Shown: piece after piece, positions 9,325 to 18,459 of the stretch
Layout: every line of letters begins with the position of its first letter
How positions within the stretch are numbered: position 1 is the first letter of the stretch
Source: Paenibacillus sp. OVF10
Lineage (GTDB): Bacteria > Bacillota > Bacilli > Paenibacillales > Paenibacillaceae
Direction of reading: 5' to 3'
DNA: 64,000 nt
Assembly: GCA_022836915.1 (NCBI GenBank)
Contig: CP094668.1
Location: 2,418,001-2,482,000 of the forward strand
The notes under the pieces: generated by a model
The model's database searches: none
What the model saw: only the letters and a program-made list of their open reading frames with translations
Told to the model about the DNA's origin: nothing
Made by a program: the position numbers and the translations under genes

Positions 9325-10188
9325 ATGTTAATTAATCCAACGATTAATGAGATCAATAACTTATTCAAGATGCATCAGATCAACGAAGAAATATCTGAAA
9401 TTCAAAGTTTGTCAGGTACCACAACTGGACGTGTGTATCGGTTGAGTACGAGTCTGAATAAACACTATATTCTAAAATCGGATGAACCCGAACAGATTCA
9501 CATCGCCCAGCAGTTTTTGGATACGTATAAGAATTCTTCGTTATTGCCTGAAGTTTTGTACACTGATCCGGCTAACACTTATTTTATTTATACGTATATG
9601 GAAGGCACGACTCATTTCAACCGGGGACAGAAGAGAGACTGGTTAACTCGTCTGGTGAAAGAGTTATTCAATACATATGTGCGTTCTACAGATACGAAAT
9701 CATGGGGCAGAATGGAGTTCCCAAAGAGGACATGGAAAGAATTCAATCAGATTAGTATTCATGAAGCAAAGATGAATATCGGAAATATTTTAACGACAGA
9801 TGATTATAATCTGGTTCAATCCAAAGTGGATCATCTCTTTCATGAGCAAGAAGAGAAGTTTCTTTTACATGGCGATACGGGAGTTCATAATTTTATATAT
9901 GATCAAAATGAACTCATCGGCGTTATTGACCCATCTCCAATGGTTGGACCTATCGTCTATGATTTCTTGTATGCTTTTAGCTCCTCGCCGGATGATATCA
10001 ACAGAGAAACATTATTTGCTACGTTCGAACTTCTGGAACAAGTGAAAATGGAAAAAACCAGATTGATCGAGGAAGCGCTGATCCATCTATATTGCCGAAT
10101 TGGGCTGAGTAACAAGCATCATCCGGATGATCTACCTGAATATTTGAAGGCATGGCAGGAATGGAAACGATTATGTCAGGAACTTTGA
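9325..10188 (+). CDS. Phosphotransferase of the aminoglycoside phosphotransferase (APH) fold
   Basis: 287 residues, kinase-like fold. The catalytic loop is LLHGDTGVHNFIYD and the metal-binding aspartate is in GVIDPSPMVGP, matching the HxDxxxxN and IDxx motifs of APH/choline kinase enzymes. The N-terminal lobe has a glycine-rich SGTTTGRVYRL loop and the ATP-binding lysine in YILKSDEP. GAGGAGAA precedes the ATG. Many chromosomal members act on small metabolites or macrolides; the acceptor cannot be read from sequence. A second APH-like gene lies at 20413. Confidence 0.85.
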   Translation: MLINPTINEINNLFKMHQINEEISEIQSLSGTTTGRVYRLSTSLNKHYILKSDEPEQIHIAQQFLDTYKNSSLLPEVLYTDPANTYFIYTYMEGTTHFNRGQKRDWLTRLVKELFNTYVRSTDTKSWGRMEFPKRTWKEFNQISIHEAKMNIGNILTTDDYNLVQSKVDHLFHEQEEKFLLHGDTGVHNFIYDQNELIGVIDPSPMVGPIVYDFLYAFSSSPDDINRETLFATFELLEQVKMEKTRLIEEALIHLYCRIGLSNKHHPDDLPEYLKAWQEWKRLCQEL

Positions 10189-10259
10189 ACTAGCAGCGTT
10201 TTTATAGCTATCGCTAATGCCTTAGTTCAGACTGTACAAGACAGGAGAGATATCACAAG

Positions 10260-10826
10260 TTGGATAACAAAAATAGTTTGAATCGTCCGAATGCTTGGAC
10301 AACCCCCGATATGCTTCATGGCGACTTACTTGCCAGTAAAGAACTTATCTATGACAAGTGTGGCTTTGTTTGTTCACAACCACATGAAGAAGCACAAAAT
10401 GCTGAATACGGGGCGTATGTGTTCACCTTAAATTCTCTCTCCATCCGATTCCGTGTCGCCAAAACCACGCCAACCAAGATTGGACAATTTGTTACCCTGT
10501 GGCAGCGGAGTGAGGATGGATCGACACAGCCATATGATGTATCAGATCCAGCGGATATCTATGTCATTAGTACGCGCTCAGGTAGCCATTTTGGGCAATT
10601 TGTATTTCCAAAACACGTATTGTTACAGCGAGATATCGTATCGGATCAAGGCAAAGGTGGCAAGCGCGCCATACGTGTATATCCGCCTTGGGACAAGCCA
10701 ACAAGTAAACATGCTCTAAAAACGCAGCAATGGCAACTGGAGTACTTTTTGGAAGTACCTCATACCGAACCGTTAAACTGTGATCAAGCACGGAAACTTA
10801 TGATAAACCATTATAATCACCTATGA
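10260..10826 (+). CDS. MepB-family protein
   Basis: 188 residues, TTG start with GGAGAG upstream. Conserved features of the MepB family (named for the third gene of the Staphylococcus mepRAB multidrug efflux operon) are visible: EAQNAEYGAYVFTLN, RFRVAKTTPTKIGQFVTLW, GQFVFPKHVLLQRDI, GKGGKRAIRVYPPW and the ending TQQWQLEYFLE. The biochemical role of the family is unknown. There is no MATE pump beside it here, so it is a stand-alone member. Confidence 0.82.
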   Translation: MDNKNSLNRPNAWTTPDMLHGDLLASKELIYDKCGFVCSQPHEEAQNAEYGAYVFTLNSLSIRFRVAKTTPTKIGQFVTLWQRSEDGSTQPYDVSDPADIYVISTRSGSHFGQFVFPKHVLLQRDIVSDQGKGGKRAIRVYPPWDKPTSKHALKTQQWQLEYFLEVPHTEPLNCDQARKLMINHYNHL

Positions 10827-10841
10827 TTTAGGAGTGTGGTC

Positions 10842-11224
10842 ATGATCGTATTAACGTCAGCAATAGCATTTACCATATTGATCCTAATCGTTATTCTCTT
10901 TCAGGTTGCTTTAGCGGTAGGTGTGCCCTGGGAGAGTACGCCATGGGTGGAAAGTTTCCCGGGAAATACCCCGTTTCCATGCGTTTTGCTTGCATAGTTC
11001 AGATTGCAATTTTAGCATTCATGGGTATCATTGTTCTGAGTAAAGCAGGATTGCTTTGGCCTCAATGGTCTGTTTTTGCAGAGACAGCGATCTGGTTTAT
11101 CGTCGCGTATTTAGCACTTGGGACGATTTTGAATCTGATTACGAGAAGTGTATGGGAACGAAGAATCTGGGCGCCCGTAACGTTGTTGATGCTGATAGCG
11201 AGTATAATGGTTGCCATTACATAA
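10842..11224 (+). CDS. Four-helix membrane protein, frame broken by one base
   Basis: ATG 10842 follows TAGGAG and opens a hydrophobic helix (AFTILILIVILFQVALAVG). The second part, in the next frame, begins EYAMGGKFPGKYPVSMR and has three more helices (VQIAILAFMGIIVLSKAG, AIWFIVAYLALGTILNLI, VTLLMLIASIMVAI). Three G are read at 10930-10932 where four restore VPWGEYAMGGKFPGK, a motif I recognise from a conserved Bacillales membrane protein family of unknown function. The product would be about 127 residues. Confidence 0.75.
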
Positions 11225-11373
11225 CATAGCGTTGAAATATTGATTACAGATTGAAAGAGGTGATTCCATTGGTAAATCCATAAACGGAGAAAAATCCATG
11301 TATTAGCTTGAATAAACATGCGGTTTTCTCTGCCTATGATATGAAAATACTCATATAGAGGAGAAGAATTGAC

Positions 11374-12228
11374 ATGTTAAATCAATTAAGCGATTCCATT
11401 TATTATATGTCCAACGATAATGATAGAGAAAGACCGGTACTAGGCTTGGTGTGTGGGGAAAAACATAGCCTGGTGATCGATGGTGGAAATTCAGTTCAAC
11501 ATGCCAGAGACTTTATCAAGGAGATTCGATGCTTAGATGTGCCGCCCGTTCAGTATGTGGTTATTACGCATGCGCATTGGGATCATTTTTTGGGAATGAA
11601 TGAATTCGGTGCGACGATCATCGTTAATTGTTTAACTAATAAGCGCTTGAACGACTGGAGATCTTATTCCTTCGATGATCAGTCACTTCGTGAGTATGTA
11701 GATGCCAATATAATCAGCGCGCATTGTATGGAAATTATACAGGCGGAAATCCCGAGGAGAGAATCATTTCTACTAGATAAGCCCGGTATCGTCTTTAAAG
11801 ATTCCCTCCAGATTGATCTGGGGAACAAGCTGTGTATGCTGGAGAGGATTCAAAGTACGCACACGGATGATTCAACAATAGTTTATATTCCGGATGAGAA
11901 GACTATTTTTCTCGGAGATAGTCCTTATGGAACAACAACGCATAAAATGTTTCATTTTAAGCAATCCTTGCTTAACCACATGATACAAGATATCCAGATG
12001 TATGATGCAGAGCATTTCATTCTCGGACACGAGTCTATCTGTGATCAGGAAGAGATGGATGTATTCTGGAGAGAGCTTACAACCAGTAGCAGAGCGGTGA
12101 CATCTACTTCCTTGGAGCAGGCGATAACATCTTTTGAAAAGGAACAGCTGCGGGAGCCTAATGGGAATGAACTCTTCTTCTTGAAAGCATTTGTTAATGA
12201 TCAACTGTTACAGGCACAGAAGAAATAG
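11374..12228 (+). CDS. Metallo-beta-lactamase-fold hydrolase
   Basis: 284 residues, cytosolic. The dinuclear zinc site is complete: THAHWDHFLGM (HxHxDH), TDDSTI preceded by the histidine of QSTHTDD, the bridging aspartate in FLGDSPY, and the final histidine in FILGHES. GAGGAG precedes ATG 11374. The fold covers lactonases, thioesterases, phosphodiesterases and true beta-lactamases; no signal peptide is present, which argues against a secreted beta-lactamase. It lies about 150 bases from the membrane protein upstream, and nothing coding is seen in that gap. Confidence 0.9.
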   Translation: MLNQLSDSIYYMSNDNDRERPVLGLVCGEKHSLVIDGGNSVQHARDFIKEIRCLDVPPVQYVVITHAHWDHFLGMNEFGATIIVNCLTNKRLNDWRSYSFDDQSLREYVDANIISAHCMEIIQAEIPRRESFLLDKPGIVFKDSLQIDLGNKLCMLERIQSTHTDDSTIVYIPDEKTIFLGDSPYGTTTHKMFHFKQSLLNHMIQDIQMYDAEHFILGHESICDQEEMDVFWRELTTSSRAVTSTSLEQAITSFEKEQLREPNGNELFFLKAFVNDQLLQAQKK

Positions 12229-12309
12229 ATGGACAGTTGAAAAGTAACTAAATACTGACTTTTAGATTGGTTATGCGGTTTATAAGGAAAAGTTTCCCTT
12301 AAAGAGAAT

Positions 12310-12759
12310 TTGAGCTTGAAACGAAGAGCCCTGGCATATGTGCTAGGGTTCTATTATCCGAAAGGAGGGGAAGAATTGCGCAGCTCCAGATTCACACCGT
12401 ATTTAAGTTTTATAGGTTTTGGTATAGTCATTCTGACTTTGAGTGTGAATGTAAGCTTTAAGCTAGGAATGGAGAAAGGTTTGGATGAAGGTTCCCTTAT
12501 GCTGTTGTCAGTTGCTAATGCAGTGTTACTGGTATATCCATTGGCATGGGGAATATTTGCTATACTTGAGTTCTACATGTTATGGAAAGAAAAACAAAAG
12601 ATGAAGTCCAAGCTGGAACGCGGAAAAATGAGCAAAGAAGATTTCTTGGATCAGATCAAGAAAGTTAAGACCAGTTTGGGTATCAACATCAGTTATATTG
12701 TCATCCTGTTGTTTCAGCTTGGATACGTCATCATAAACTGGGACGAGGTTGATGTTTAG
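12310..12759 (+). CDS. Membrane protein of unknown function
   Basis: About 149 residues with four hydrophobic segments (PYLSFIGFGIVILTLSVNV, MLLSVANAVLLVYPLAWGIFAILEFYML, then NISYIVILLFQLGYVIIN) and a charged cytosolic loop between (KEKQKMKSKLERGKMSKEDF), which resembles a short SHOCT-like helical pair. The TTG start has only a weak ribosome binding site, so the exact start is uncertain. The following gene also encodes a small membrane protein with a SHOCT tail, so the two may act together. Confidence 0.6.
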   Translation: MSLKRRALAYVLGFYYPKGGEELRSSRFTPYLSFIGFGIVILTLSVNVSFKLGMEKGLDEGSLMLLSVANAVLLVYPLAWGIFAILEFYMLWKEKQKMKSKLERGKMSKEDFLDQIKKVKTSLGINISYIVILLFQLGYVIINWDEVDV

Positions 12760-12822
12760 TCTTTTGACAGACCTTTCCTGACTTTGAATAGAAATATACA
12801 TAACCTTTAGGAGGAACATTCA

Positions 12823-13119
12823 TTGAAAGTATTATCGATCGTCAGCCTTATTTGGTTCGTACTCAATTTTTTATTAATAGTAGTTTTTTTAGATGGTTCG
12901 CAAGAAGGTGCTGAGGTAGCGGCAGTTTTGGGACTTCTGGGTGTACTGTATGGTCTGCTTTTCTCAATCCTAGCTTTGATCATATCTAGCAAGAGAAAAA
13001 AGACCCCTGTGAATGTTCATGAACAACTGCTACAGTTGGGTGAATTAAAAGAGAAAAATATCATATCAGAATATGAATTCGATCAAAAGAAAGAGAAGTT
13101 ACTCTCCAGATACAAGTAG
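12823..13119 (+). CDS. Small membrane protein with C-terminal SHOCT domain
   Basis: 98 residues from a TTG start with AGGAGG eight bases ahead. Two hydrophobic helices (VSLIWFVLNFLLIVVFL and GLLGVLYGLLFSILALIIS) are followed by a basic linker and a SHOCT motif at residues 68-98 (LLQLGELKEKNIISEYEF, then DQKKEKLLS). SHOCT is a short oligomerisation module often at protein ends in Bacillales. Function unknown. A terminator follows at 13193. Confidence 0.75.
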   Translation: MKVLSIVSLIWFVLNFLLIVVFLDGSQEGAEVAAVLGLLGVLYGLLFSILALIISSKRKKTPVNVHEQLLQLGELKEKNIISEYEFDQKKEKLLSRYK

Positions 13120-13192
13120 TCCAGAGCCCGCTACGGTTAGGTAAAGGCTATTCTATTTTCTACTCATACCAAGAAGCTGAACTTAGGAAAAT

Positions 13193-13235
13193 AAAAACAG
13201 GGCGTTCCCTTCACCGGAGAATCTGCCCTGTTTTC
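13193..13235. terminator. Bidirectional terminator between SHOCT gene and CDF exporter gene
   Basis: AAAAACAGGGC and GCCCTGTTTT form a 10-bp stem with A and T runs at the outer ends, so it can stop transcription from both the plus-strand and minus-strand genes that converge here. Confidence 0.82.
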
Positions 13236-13266
13236 ATTTAGAAGCAACTAATATTTGTTACCCTTC

Positions 13267-14250
13267 TCAATGGTGATGATGTGCGTGAGCATCTGGTGCG
13301 TCGCCTTTGACGGTACAGAGTACCGAAGTGTCGTGTAGATGTTTCTCGGACTCCACTTGGAGCGTCACATGTTTGATTTCTTTATGCTCCAGCATATGTT
13401 CAATCTTCTGAACCAGGATCTCGGATGCATAAACATCCATCGTTCCATCCACCACGATATGTGCGGTCAGCGCATTCAGGTTACTGGTAATGGACCAGAC
13501 ATGCACATCGTGGACGCCTTTGACGCCATCGACTTGTTTGATAGTCTGCACCAGTTCATTCACATCGACATTGGCTGGAGTGCCTTCCATCAAAATATGC
13601 AGGGATGATTTGGTGACAAAGAAACCACTTCGCAATACCAGTGCTGCGACAATCACACTCGCCAGTGGATCGGCCCAACCCCAGCCAAAGAACATCATGA
13701 GCAGTGCCGCCGCAATGGCCCCGACCGATCCCAGCATGTCGCTGATGACATGGAGATAAGCACCACGCATATTCAGGTTATTCTCCGTATCGCTACCACG
13801 CATCATGATCCAGGCAACAAGAATGTTCACGAGCAGTCCAATGACGCTGATGATTAACATGCCTACGGTTGCCACTTCTGGCGGGTGGATAAATCGACCA
13901 ATGGCTTCGTAGAAAATGTAGAGCGCAATAGCGATTAACGTGATTCCGTTTAACGTAGCAGCCAAAATTTCAAATCTTCTGTACCCGTAGGTTTTGCCGG
14001 TATTTACTGCTTTTTCACCAAAAGTGAACGCCAGCAAGGCGATCCCGAGCGCAATGGAGTCGGACAGCATATGGCCTGCATCCGAGATAAGCGCGAGACT
14101 GTTGGTGATGAATCCACCAATGGCTTCAACGATCATATAGATGGTAATAATAATGAAGGAAAATAACAGCACTTTTTTGTTATTGGTGGTGTGAGCGTGG
14201 TCGTGTCCATGATCGTGCCCGTGGCTATGATTGTGTTGATGTCCAGACAT
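13267..14250 (-). CDS. czcD: Cation diffusion facilitator (zinc/cadmium/cobalt exporter)
   Basis: A 327-residue membrane antiporter that exports divalent metals in exchange for protons. The N-terminus is a histidine-rich metal-binding tail (HQHNHSHGHDHGHDHAH). Six membrane helices follow; the transport-site residues are in SDAGHMLSDSIALG (helix 2) and LHVISDMLGSVGA (helix 5), the D-x3-H and H-x3-D pair typical of zinc-type members. The C-terminal cytosolic domain ends in another His cluster (AHAHHHH). A consensus promoter (14377-14405) with an ArsR/SmtB-like operator over the start point (14346-14365) indicates control by metal. Confidence 0.93.
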   Translation of the reverse strand: MSGHQHNHSHGHDHGHDHAHTTNNKKVLLFSFIIITIYMIVEAIGGFITNSLALISDAGHMLSDSIALGIALLAFTFGEKAVNTGKTYGYRRFEILAATLNGITLIAIALYIFYEAIGRFIHPPEVATVGMLIISVIGLLVNILVAWIMMRGSDTENNLNMRGAYLHVISDMLGSVGAIAAALLMMFFGWGWADPLASVIVAALVLRSGFFVTKSSLHILMEGTPANVDVNELVQTIKQVDGVKGVHDVHVWSITSNLNALTAHIVVDGTMDVYASEILVQKIEHMLEHKEIKHVTLQVESEKHLHDTSVLCTVKGDAPDAHAHHHH

Positions 14251-14345
14251 ATAAATCCTCTCCTTTGGAGCGAGGCTCCGTTATGTAATATGATTTCTTG
14301 GCTATAAATGAATCTTTAGCAATGGTTACTCACTAACAAATGAAT

Positions 14346-14365
14346 ATATGAGCGTTCGTTCATAT
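14346..14365 (-). promoter_or_regulatory. ArsR/SmtB-type operator of the metal exporter gene
   Basis: A 20-base inverted repeat, ATATGA-N8-TCATAT. Read on the minus strand it contains TGAA-N6-CTCA, one change from the TGAA-N6-TTCA core bound by CzrA/SmtB-type metal repressors. It begins 11 bases downstream of the -10 box, so a bound repressor would cover the transcription start. No arsR gene lies in the window, so the regulator would act from elsewhere (inference). Confidence 0.6.
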
Positions 14366-14376
14366 GTTATGGTTTT

Positions 14377-14405
14377 ATTATAGTTGCGCCTCATAATAGT
14401 GTCAA
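14377..14405 (-). promoter_or_regulatory. Perfect consensus sigma-A promoter of the metal exporter gene
   Basis: On the minus strand TTGACA (14405-14400) and TATAAT (14382-14377) are both exact and are separated by exactly 17 bases. Such a strong promoter suits a gene kept silent by a repressor until metal appears. Confidence 0.88.
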
Positions 14406-14539
14406 CCAGATTCATGGAAATATAAACATGGCCGCGGTGTTTCCGGGAATGTGTGCTGGCGAATGAAGTTGCTTTTATGCTACCATCTGTGCAGGATCAA
14501 AGTGAGATGTACTCGTTACATAGAAGGGCGGACAACCAT

Positions 14540-15217
14540 ATGAAACATCTGCTGCTGGCAGACGATGATGCGAATATTCGAGCACTCCTGCGGCATGTCA
14601 TGACCAAGGAAGGGTATCGGGTTCATGAAGCGCAGGACGGACTGGAAGCGGTCAAACTAATGCAAGAAACGCCGATCGATCTGGCGATCCTTGATGTCAT
14701 GATGCCAGGCATGGACGGACTGGAGTTATGTGATTACATTAGGCAACATTACGACATTCCAATCATGTTGCTGACGGCTCGAGATCAGCTATCCGACAAG
14801 CGAGACGGTTATTTGAAAGGGACGGATGAATATGTGACCAAGCCATTTGAACCGGAAGAATTAGTATACCGGGTAAAGGCGTTATTTCGTCGGTACCATC
14901 GCACATCCAGCGATATCATCCGTATGAACCGGATCGTCATTGATCGTAACAATGTGGAGGTTACGGATGGACAATCCATTCTCTTTTTGCCTATGAAGGA
15001 GTTTGAATTACTCTCACAGCTTGCCCAGTTTCCGGGGCGTTTGTTCTCGCGTGATGAGCTCATTCGGCTCGTATGGGGAGCAGATTACGAAGGAGATGAT
15101 CGTACCGTTGATGTACATATTAAGCGACTCCGTGATCGTTTTGCTGATTATACGGACGATTTCGTCATCCAGACTGTGCGGGGCATTGGATACAAGATGG
15201 AGGTGAAAGCACCTTGA
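14540..15217 (+). CDS. hssR: Heme response regulator HssR
   Basis: An OmpR-type response regulator of 225 residues. The receiver domain (1-115) has the acidic pair ADDD, the phospho-acceptor D in LAILDVMMPGMDG and the lysine in YVTKPFEPEEL; the winged helix (130-220) ends DRTVDVHIKRLRDRF...IQTVRGIGYK. Several segments (IPIMLLTARDQLSDK, GTDEYVTKPFE, GADYEGDDRTVDVHIKRLR) closely follow Staphylococcus aureus HssR as I remember it. ATG 14540 has GAAGGGCGG eight bases ahead. It overlaps hssS by four bases. Its predicted binding site lies before hrtB at 16596. Confidence 0.9.
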   Translation: MKHLLLADDDANIRALLRHVMTKEGYRVHEAQDGLEAVKLMQETPIDLAILDVMMPGMDGLELCDYIRQHYDIPIMLLTARDQLSDKRDGYLKGTDEYVTKPFEPEELVYRVKALFRRYHRTSSDIIRMNRIVIDRNNVEVTDGQSILFLPMKEFELLSQLAQFPGRLFSRDELIRLVWGADYEGDDRTVDVHIKRLRDRFADYTDDFVIQTVRGIGYKMEVKAP

Positions 15218-16589
15218 GGACCTTGTACGTCCGGGTATTCCTCATTACAGTTGCGGTGATTGTGGTCAGCGGCATGCTCGGTTTTCTTTTGTCGAATATC
15301 TACTATCATGCAAAGCTTAAGGATTTTAATGATGAGAAGCTGGTGGGCATTGCGACGCAAATGAAACAATTTGTGGAGCAGCAACCGGACACAATGGAGC
15401 AGTATCTAAACAATGCCGCCGATCTCGGATACGAAATCTATGTGACAGATGGAAAGGAAAGTGACCGATTCTACGGCCGCGAATTTCGAGAGAAAGATCT
15501 GGACAAACAAGCTGTAGAATTGGTGCTGCGAGGTGAGGTGTACCATGGCGTCGCCCAGTTTCCAAGCAAACCGTTCATCACAGGTTTCTTCGATAATCAA
15601 TTAAGCAATACCGTGGGTGTTCAACTACAGTTGGGCAATACCAATTACGCTCTCTTTATGCGCCCGGATGTAATTCTGCAATTCGGTGAGCTGCGAATCT
15701 TTTTGCGCTGATTGGAGCATTGACGGTGGGCATTAGTATCCTGATCTTTCTTATTAGTACCCGTTATCTGGTCAATCCCATTGAACGTCTGTCCGAGGCA
15801 ACCAAACGGATTGCACAAGGAAAATATAATCTGAAATTGCCTACCGCCAGGCGGGATGAGATTGGACAGTTGGCCCAGCATTTCATGACCATGAGTCGTG
15901 AATTGGAGAGGGTAGATCAGGCGCGGCAGCAGTTTGTATCCAACGTATCGCATGAGATTCAATCACCGCTGACTTCGATTCAGGGTTTTGCCCAATTGGT
16001 GGCGGATCGCGATCTGCCCGAACAGGAACGGGAGCACTATGCATCGATCATTGAGGAGGAGAGTCGTCATCTCTCTTTGCTCAGTAAACAACTGCTTCTC
16101 CTGTCCTCCCTTGAACAAGGCAACGAGGATCTGTCCAAAGTAAAGTTCTCTTTGCGAGATCAATTCCGGCAAGCGGTTCAGGTGTTGCAATGGCAACTCG
16201 AAGAAAAAGAACTGCTGCTTCGGATATCGGTGCCCGAATCCATCCAGCTGGTCGGCAATGAAGTGCTGCTCATGCAGGTGTGGATGAATCTGCTGGGAAA
16301 TGCAGTGAATCATCTGCCACAGGGAAGAAGCATTGAGATTCATGCCGAGCAGATGGATAACCAGTGTGTCATTCAGATTCGGGATACAGGAGACGGGATT
16401 GCTGCGGAGCATCTGCCTTTCCTGTTCGATCGATTCTATCGGGTGGACCGTGCGCGGGAACGTTCTTCCGGACGAACCGGGCTTGGACTTGCCATTGTGC
16501 AGAAAATTATTCGAATTCATGACGGTACAATCGAGGTTTCCAGTTCACCTGAGGGTACGGTCTTCACCGTGACACTTCCGCAGATGTAA
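15214..16589 (+). CDS. hssS: Heme sensor histidine kinase HssS, frame broken by one base
   Basis: A membrane sensor kinase of about 458 residues. Helix 1 (LITVAVIVVSGMLGFLLSNI) leads into an extracellular sensor with YHGVAQFPSKPFITGFFDNQ and LFMRPDVILQFGELRIF, both close to HssS of Staphylococcus. A five-T run at 15700-15704 must be six to enter the second helix (ALIGALTVGISILIFLIS). Then come HAMP, the phospho-acceptor histidine in VSNVSHEIQSPLTSI and the ATPase boxes (NLLGNAVNHL, IRDTGDGI, GLGLAIV). It senses excess heme and phosphorylates HssR. A GTG-free ATGA-like overlap couples it to hssR. Confidence 0.87.
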
Positions 16590-16595
16590 TCTGTT

Positions 16596-16628
16596 ATTCA
16601 TTTGCCGTTCATTTTCACCTCCTATACT
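16596..16628 (+). promoter_or_regulatory. HssR direct-repeat box and -10 element of hrtBA
   Basis: ATTCATTTG-CC-GTTCATTTT (16596-16615) matches the HssR target known from Staphylococcus, GTTCATATT-N2-GTTCATATT, in 6 of 9 and 8 of 9 positions with the same 11-base period. TATACT (16623-16628) is a fitting -10 box; the repeat covers the -35 region, as expected for an OmpR-type activator. The hrtB start follows after 27 bases. Confidence 0.75.
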
Positions 16629-16655
16629 TGGGTTATCAAGAGGAGGTCACAGAAC

Positions 16656-17786
16656 ATGTACTTGGCTATTCGGGAAATGAGGTATGCCAAAGGGCGGTAT
16701 GCCTTAATTGCTACAATCATGGTGCTGGTTTCATTTCTGGTACTGTTTGTTACAGGTCTTGCACAGGGGCTGGCGTATGATAACGCAGCTTCGGTCAAAA
16801 ATATGGCAGCATCCCATTTTGTGCTGGAACAGGATTCGAATCATCGGTTTACCCGGTCACAAGTTGATCAGGATCAGCTTAATCAAGCTCGCTCCGTAGT
16901 GGGGCAAGAGAACGCTGAGCCACTCGGTGTGAAAATGACAACTGTTAGTCCAACGGGCGAAACAAAAAAGATCGATGTCACGCTGTTCATGGTTAACCCG
17001 GAAGGTTGGCTTGCTCCAACCGTTACCGAAGGATCTCCGATTACGGATCAGACAAAAGGGCAGGTTGTGGTAGATCATAAGTTGTCTGAATCTGGCGTCA
17101 CGATTGGCACTGTTCTCGTCGATCAAGCTTCGGGAACGGAGTGGACCGTTGGTGGATTTGTACAAAATGAGTCCTTCAGTCACTCCCCGGTGGTGTTCCT
17201 GAATGAACAGGAGTGGCTCGCACTTCAGGGAAGTTCACGAACTTCGCAAGGTTCAGCAGACACCAATGCCAATGCTCCGATATACAATGCTATTGCGATT
17301 AAGGATGGGGGCGATCAGGTAGACCGCCTGAGTGCTACAATGCCTAATACGGAAGTCATCACAAAGTCGGATGCCGTATCGGCCATTCCTGGATATAAGG
17401 AAGAACAGGGATCATTGCTCATGATGATTGCGTTTTTATATGTCATCTCGGCGTTTGTGCTTGCGGTATTCTTCTATGTCATCACGATTCAGAAAACGAG
17501 TCAGTTCGGCATTTTAAAAGCCATCGGAACGCGGAATGGTTATCTTGCCGGTAGCGTTTCTTTACAAGTCTTGGTCTTGTCGGTTGGTAGTCTGGTCATT
17601 AGTGTACTGTTGGTTCGGCTGTTCGAGTCCATCTTGCCAGCATCAATGCCATTTCAATTAGGTTTTTCCACCCTCGGACTGACCTGTGTATTATTCATAC
17701 TCATGTCTGTGGCCGGTTCATTGTTCTCGGTGTGGAAGGTTACCAAAATTGATGCACTTGATGCGATTGGGAGGACTGCAGCATGA
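16656..17786 (+). CDS. hrtB: Heme efflux ABC transporter permease HrtB
   Basis: 376 residues with the MacB/FtsX-like topology: helix 1 at the N-terminus (YALIATIMVLVSFLVLFVTGL), a large extracellular domain of about 220 residues, then three C-terminal helices (LLMMIAFLYVISAFVLAVFF, VLVLSVGSLVISVLLVRLF, LTCVLFILMSVAGSLFSVW). AGGAGG precedes ATG 16656. HrtB and HrtA relieve heme toxicity by moving heme out of the membrane. The stop overlaps the hrtA start by four bases. Confidence 0.87.
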   Translation: MYLAIREMRYAKGRYALIATIMVLVSFLVLFVTGLAQGLAYDNAASVKNMAASHFVLEQDSNHRFTRSQVDQDQLNQARSVVGQENAEPLGVKMTTVSPTGETKKIDVTLFMVNPEGWLAPTVTEGSPITDQTKGQVVVDHKLSESGVTIGTVLVDQASGTEWTVGGFVQNESFSHSPVVFLNEQEWLALQGSSRTSQGSADTNANAPIYNAIAIKDGGDQVDRLSATMPNTEVITKSDAVSAIPGYKEEQGSLLMMIAFLYVISAFVLAVFFYVITIQKTSQFGILKAIGTRNGYLAGSVSLQVLVLSVGSLVISVLLVRLFESILPASMPFQLGFSTLGLTCVLFILMSVAGSLFSVWKVTKIDALDAIGRTAA

Positions 17787-18459
17787 GAAACCGATTGGTA
17801 TTACAAGGAATTACACAGACCTTTGAAGATGGTGGCAATAAACGGACGATTCTGGACAAGTTGGACCTTGAGGTTGCTGAAGGGGAACTTGTGGCTGTGA
17901 TGGGGCCTTCCGGCTCGGGTAAAAGTACATTCCTGTCCATTGCTGGCGCACTTCTTGAACCTACGGAGGGGCAGGTTCTACTGGATGGGGCCTCTATTAT
18001 GGGTAAAGGCAAACAGGAGATATCCGATATGCGGCTTCAGCAGCTTGGCTTTATCTTTCAAAGTGCCAACCTCATTCCGTATCTGAAAGTAGAAGAACAA
18101 CTCATGGTCGTTGCAAAGCTCGCCGGAACGGATAAAAACAAGTCGGAGAAACGAGTGGATGAGCTGTTGAACACGGTGGGGTTGACCCATCGGCGGAAAG
18201 CGTATGCGGAGAAGCTGTCTGGCGGAGAACGTCAACGGGTCGCCATTGCACGGGCCTTGATGAACGATCCGGCTGTCCTGCTCGCGGATGAACCGACAGC
18301 CAGTCTGGATGCGGAACGTGGGCTGGATATTGTCGGCATGATTGCACGGCTCGTGAAAGAGCAGGGCAAGAGTGCAGTGATGGTTACGCATGATGAGCGA
18401 GTTCTGCCGCTCTGCAGCCGGGTTCTTTTTTGGAAAAGGGAAAGCTGGTACAGCATTAG
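17783..18459 (+). CDS. hrtA: Heme efflux ABC transporter ATPase HrtA, last codons out of frame
   Basis: A 225-residue ATPase: Walker A GPSGSGKST, Q-loop IFQSANLIPYLKV, signature LSGGERQRVAIARAL, Walker B VLLADEPTASLD, H-loop VMVTHD. A six-T run at 18426-18431 shifts the frame at the very end; with seven T the protein closes as VLFLEKGKLVQH and stops at 18459, the normal family length. As written, the shifted frame would add an unrelated tail to 18607. Translationally coupled to hrtB. The full hssR-hssS-hrtB-hrtA order is contiguous, unlike Staphylococcus, where the two pairs are divergent. Confidence 0.9.

Noticed and set aside
18426-18459. Programmed frameshifting at the end of hrtA and at similar runs in other genes
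   Set aside because: No slippery heptamer with stem is shared among the sites, and the same one-base loss occurs in many unrelated genes, so sequencing error is simpler.
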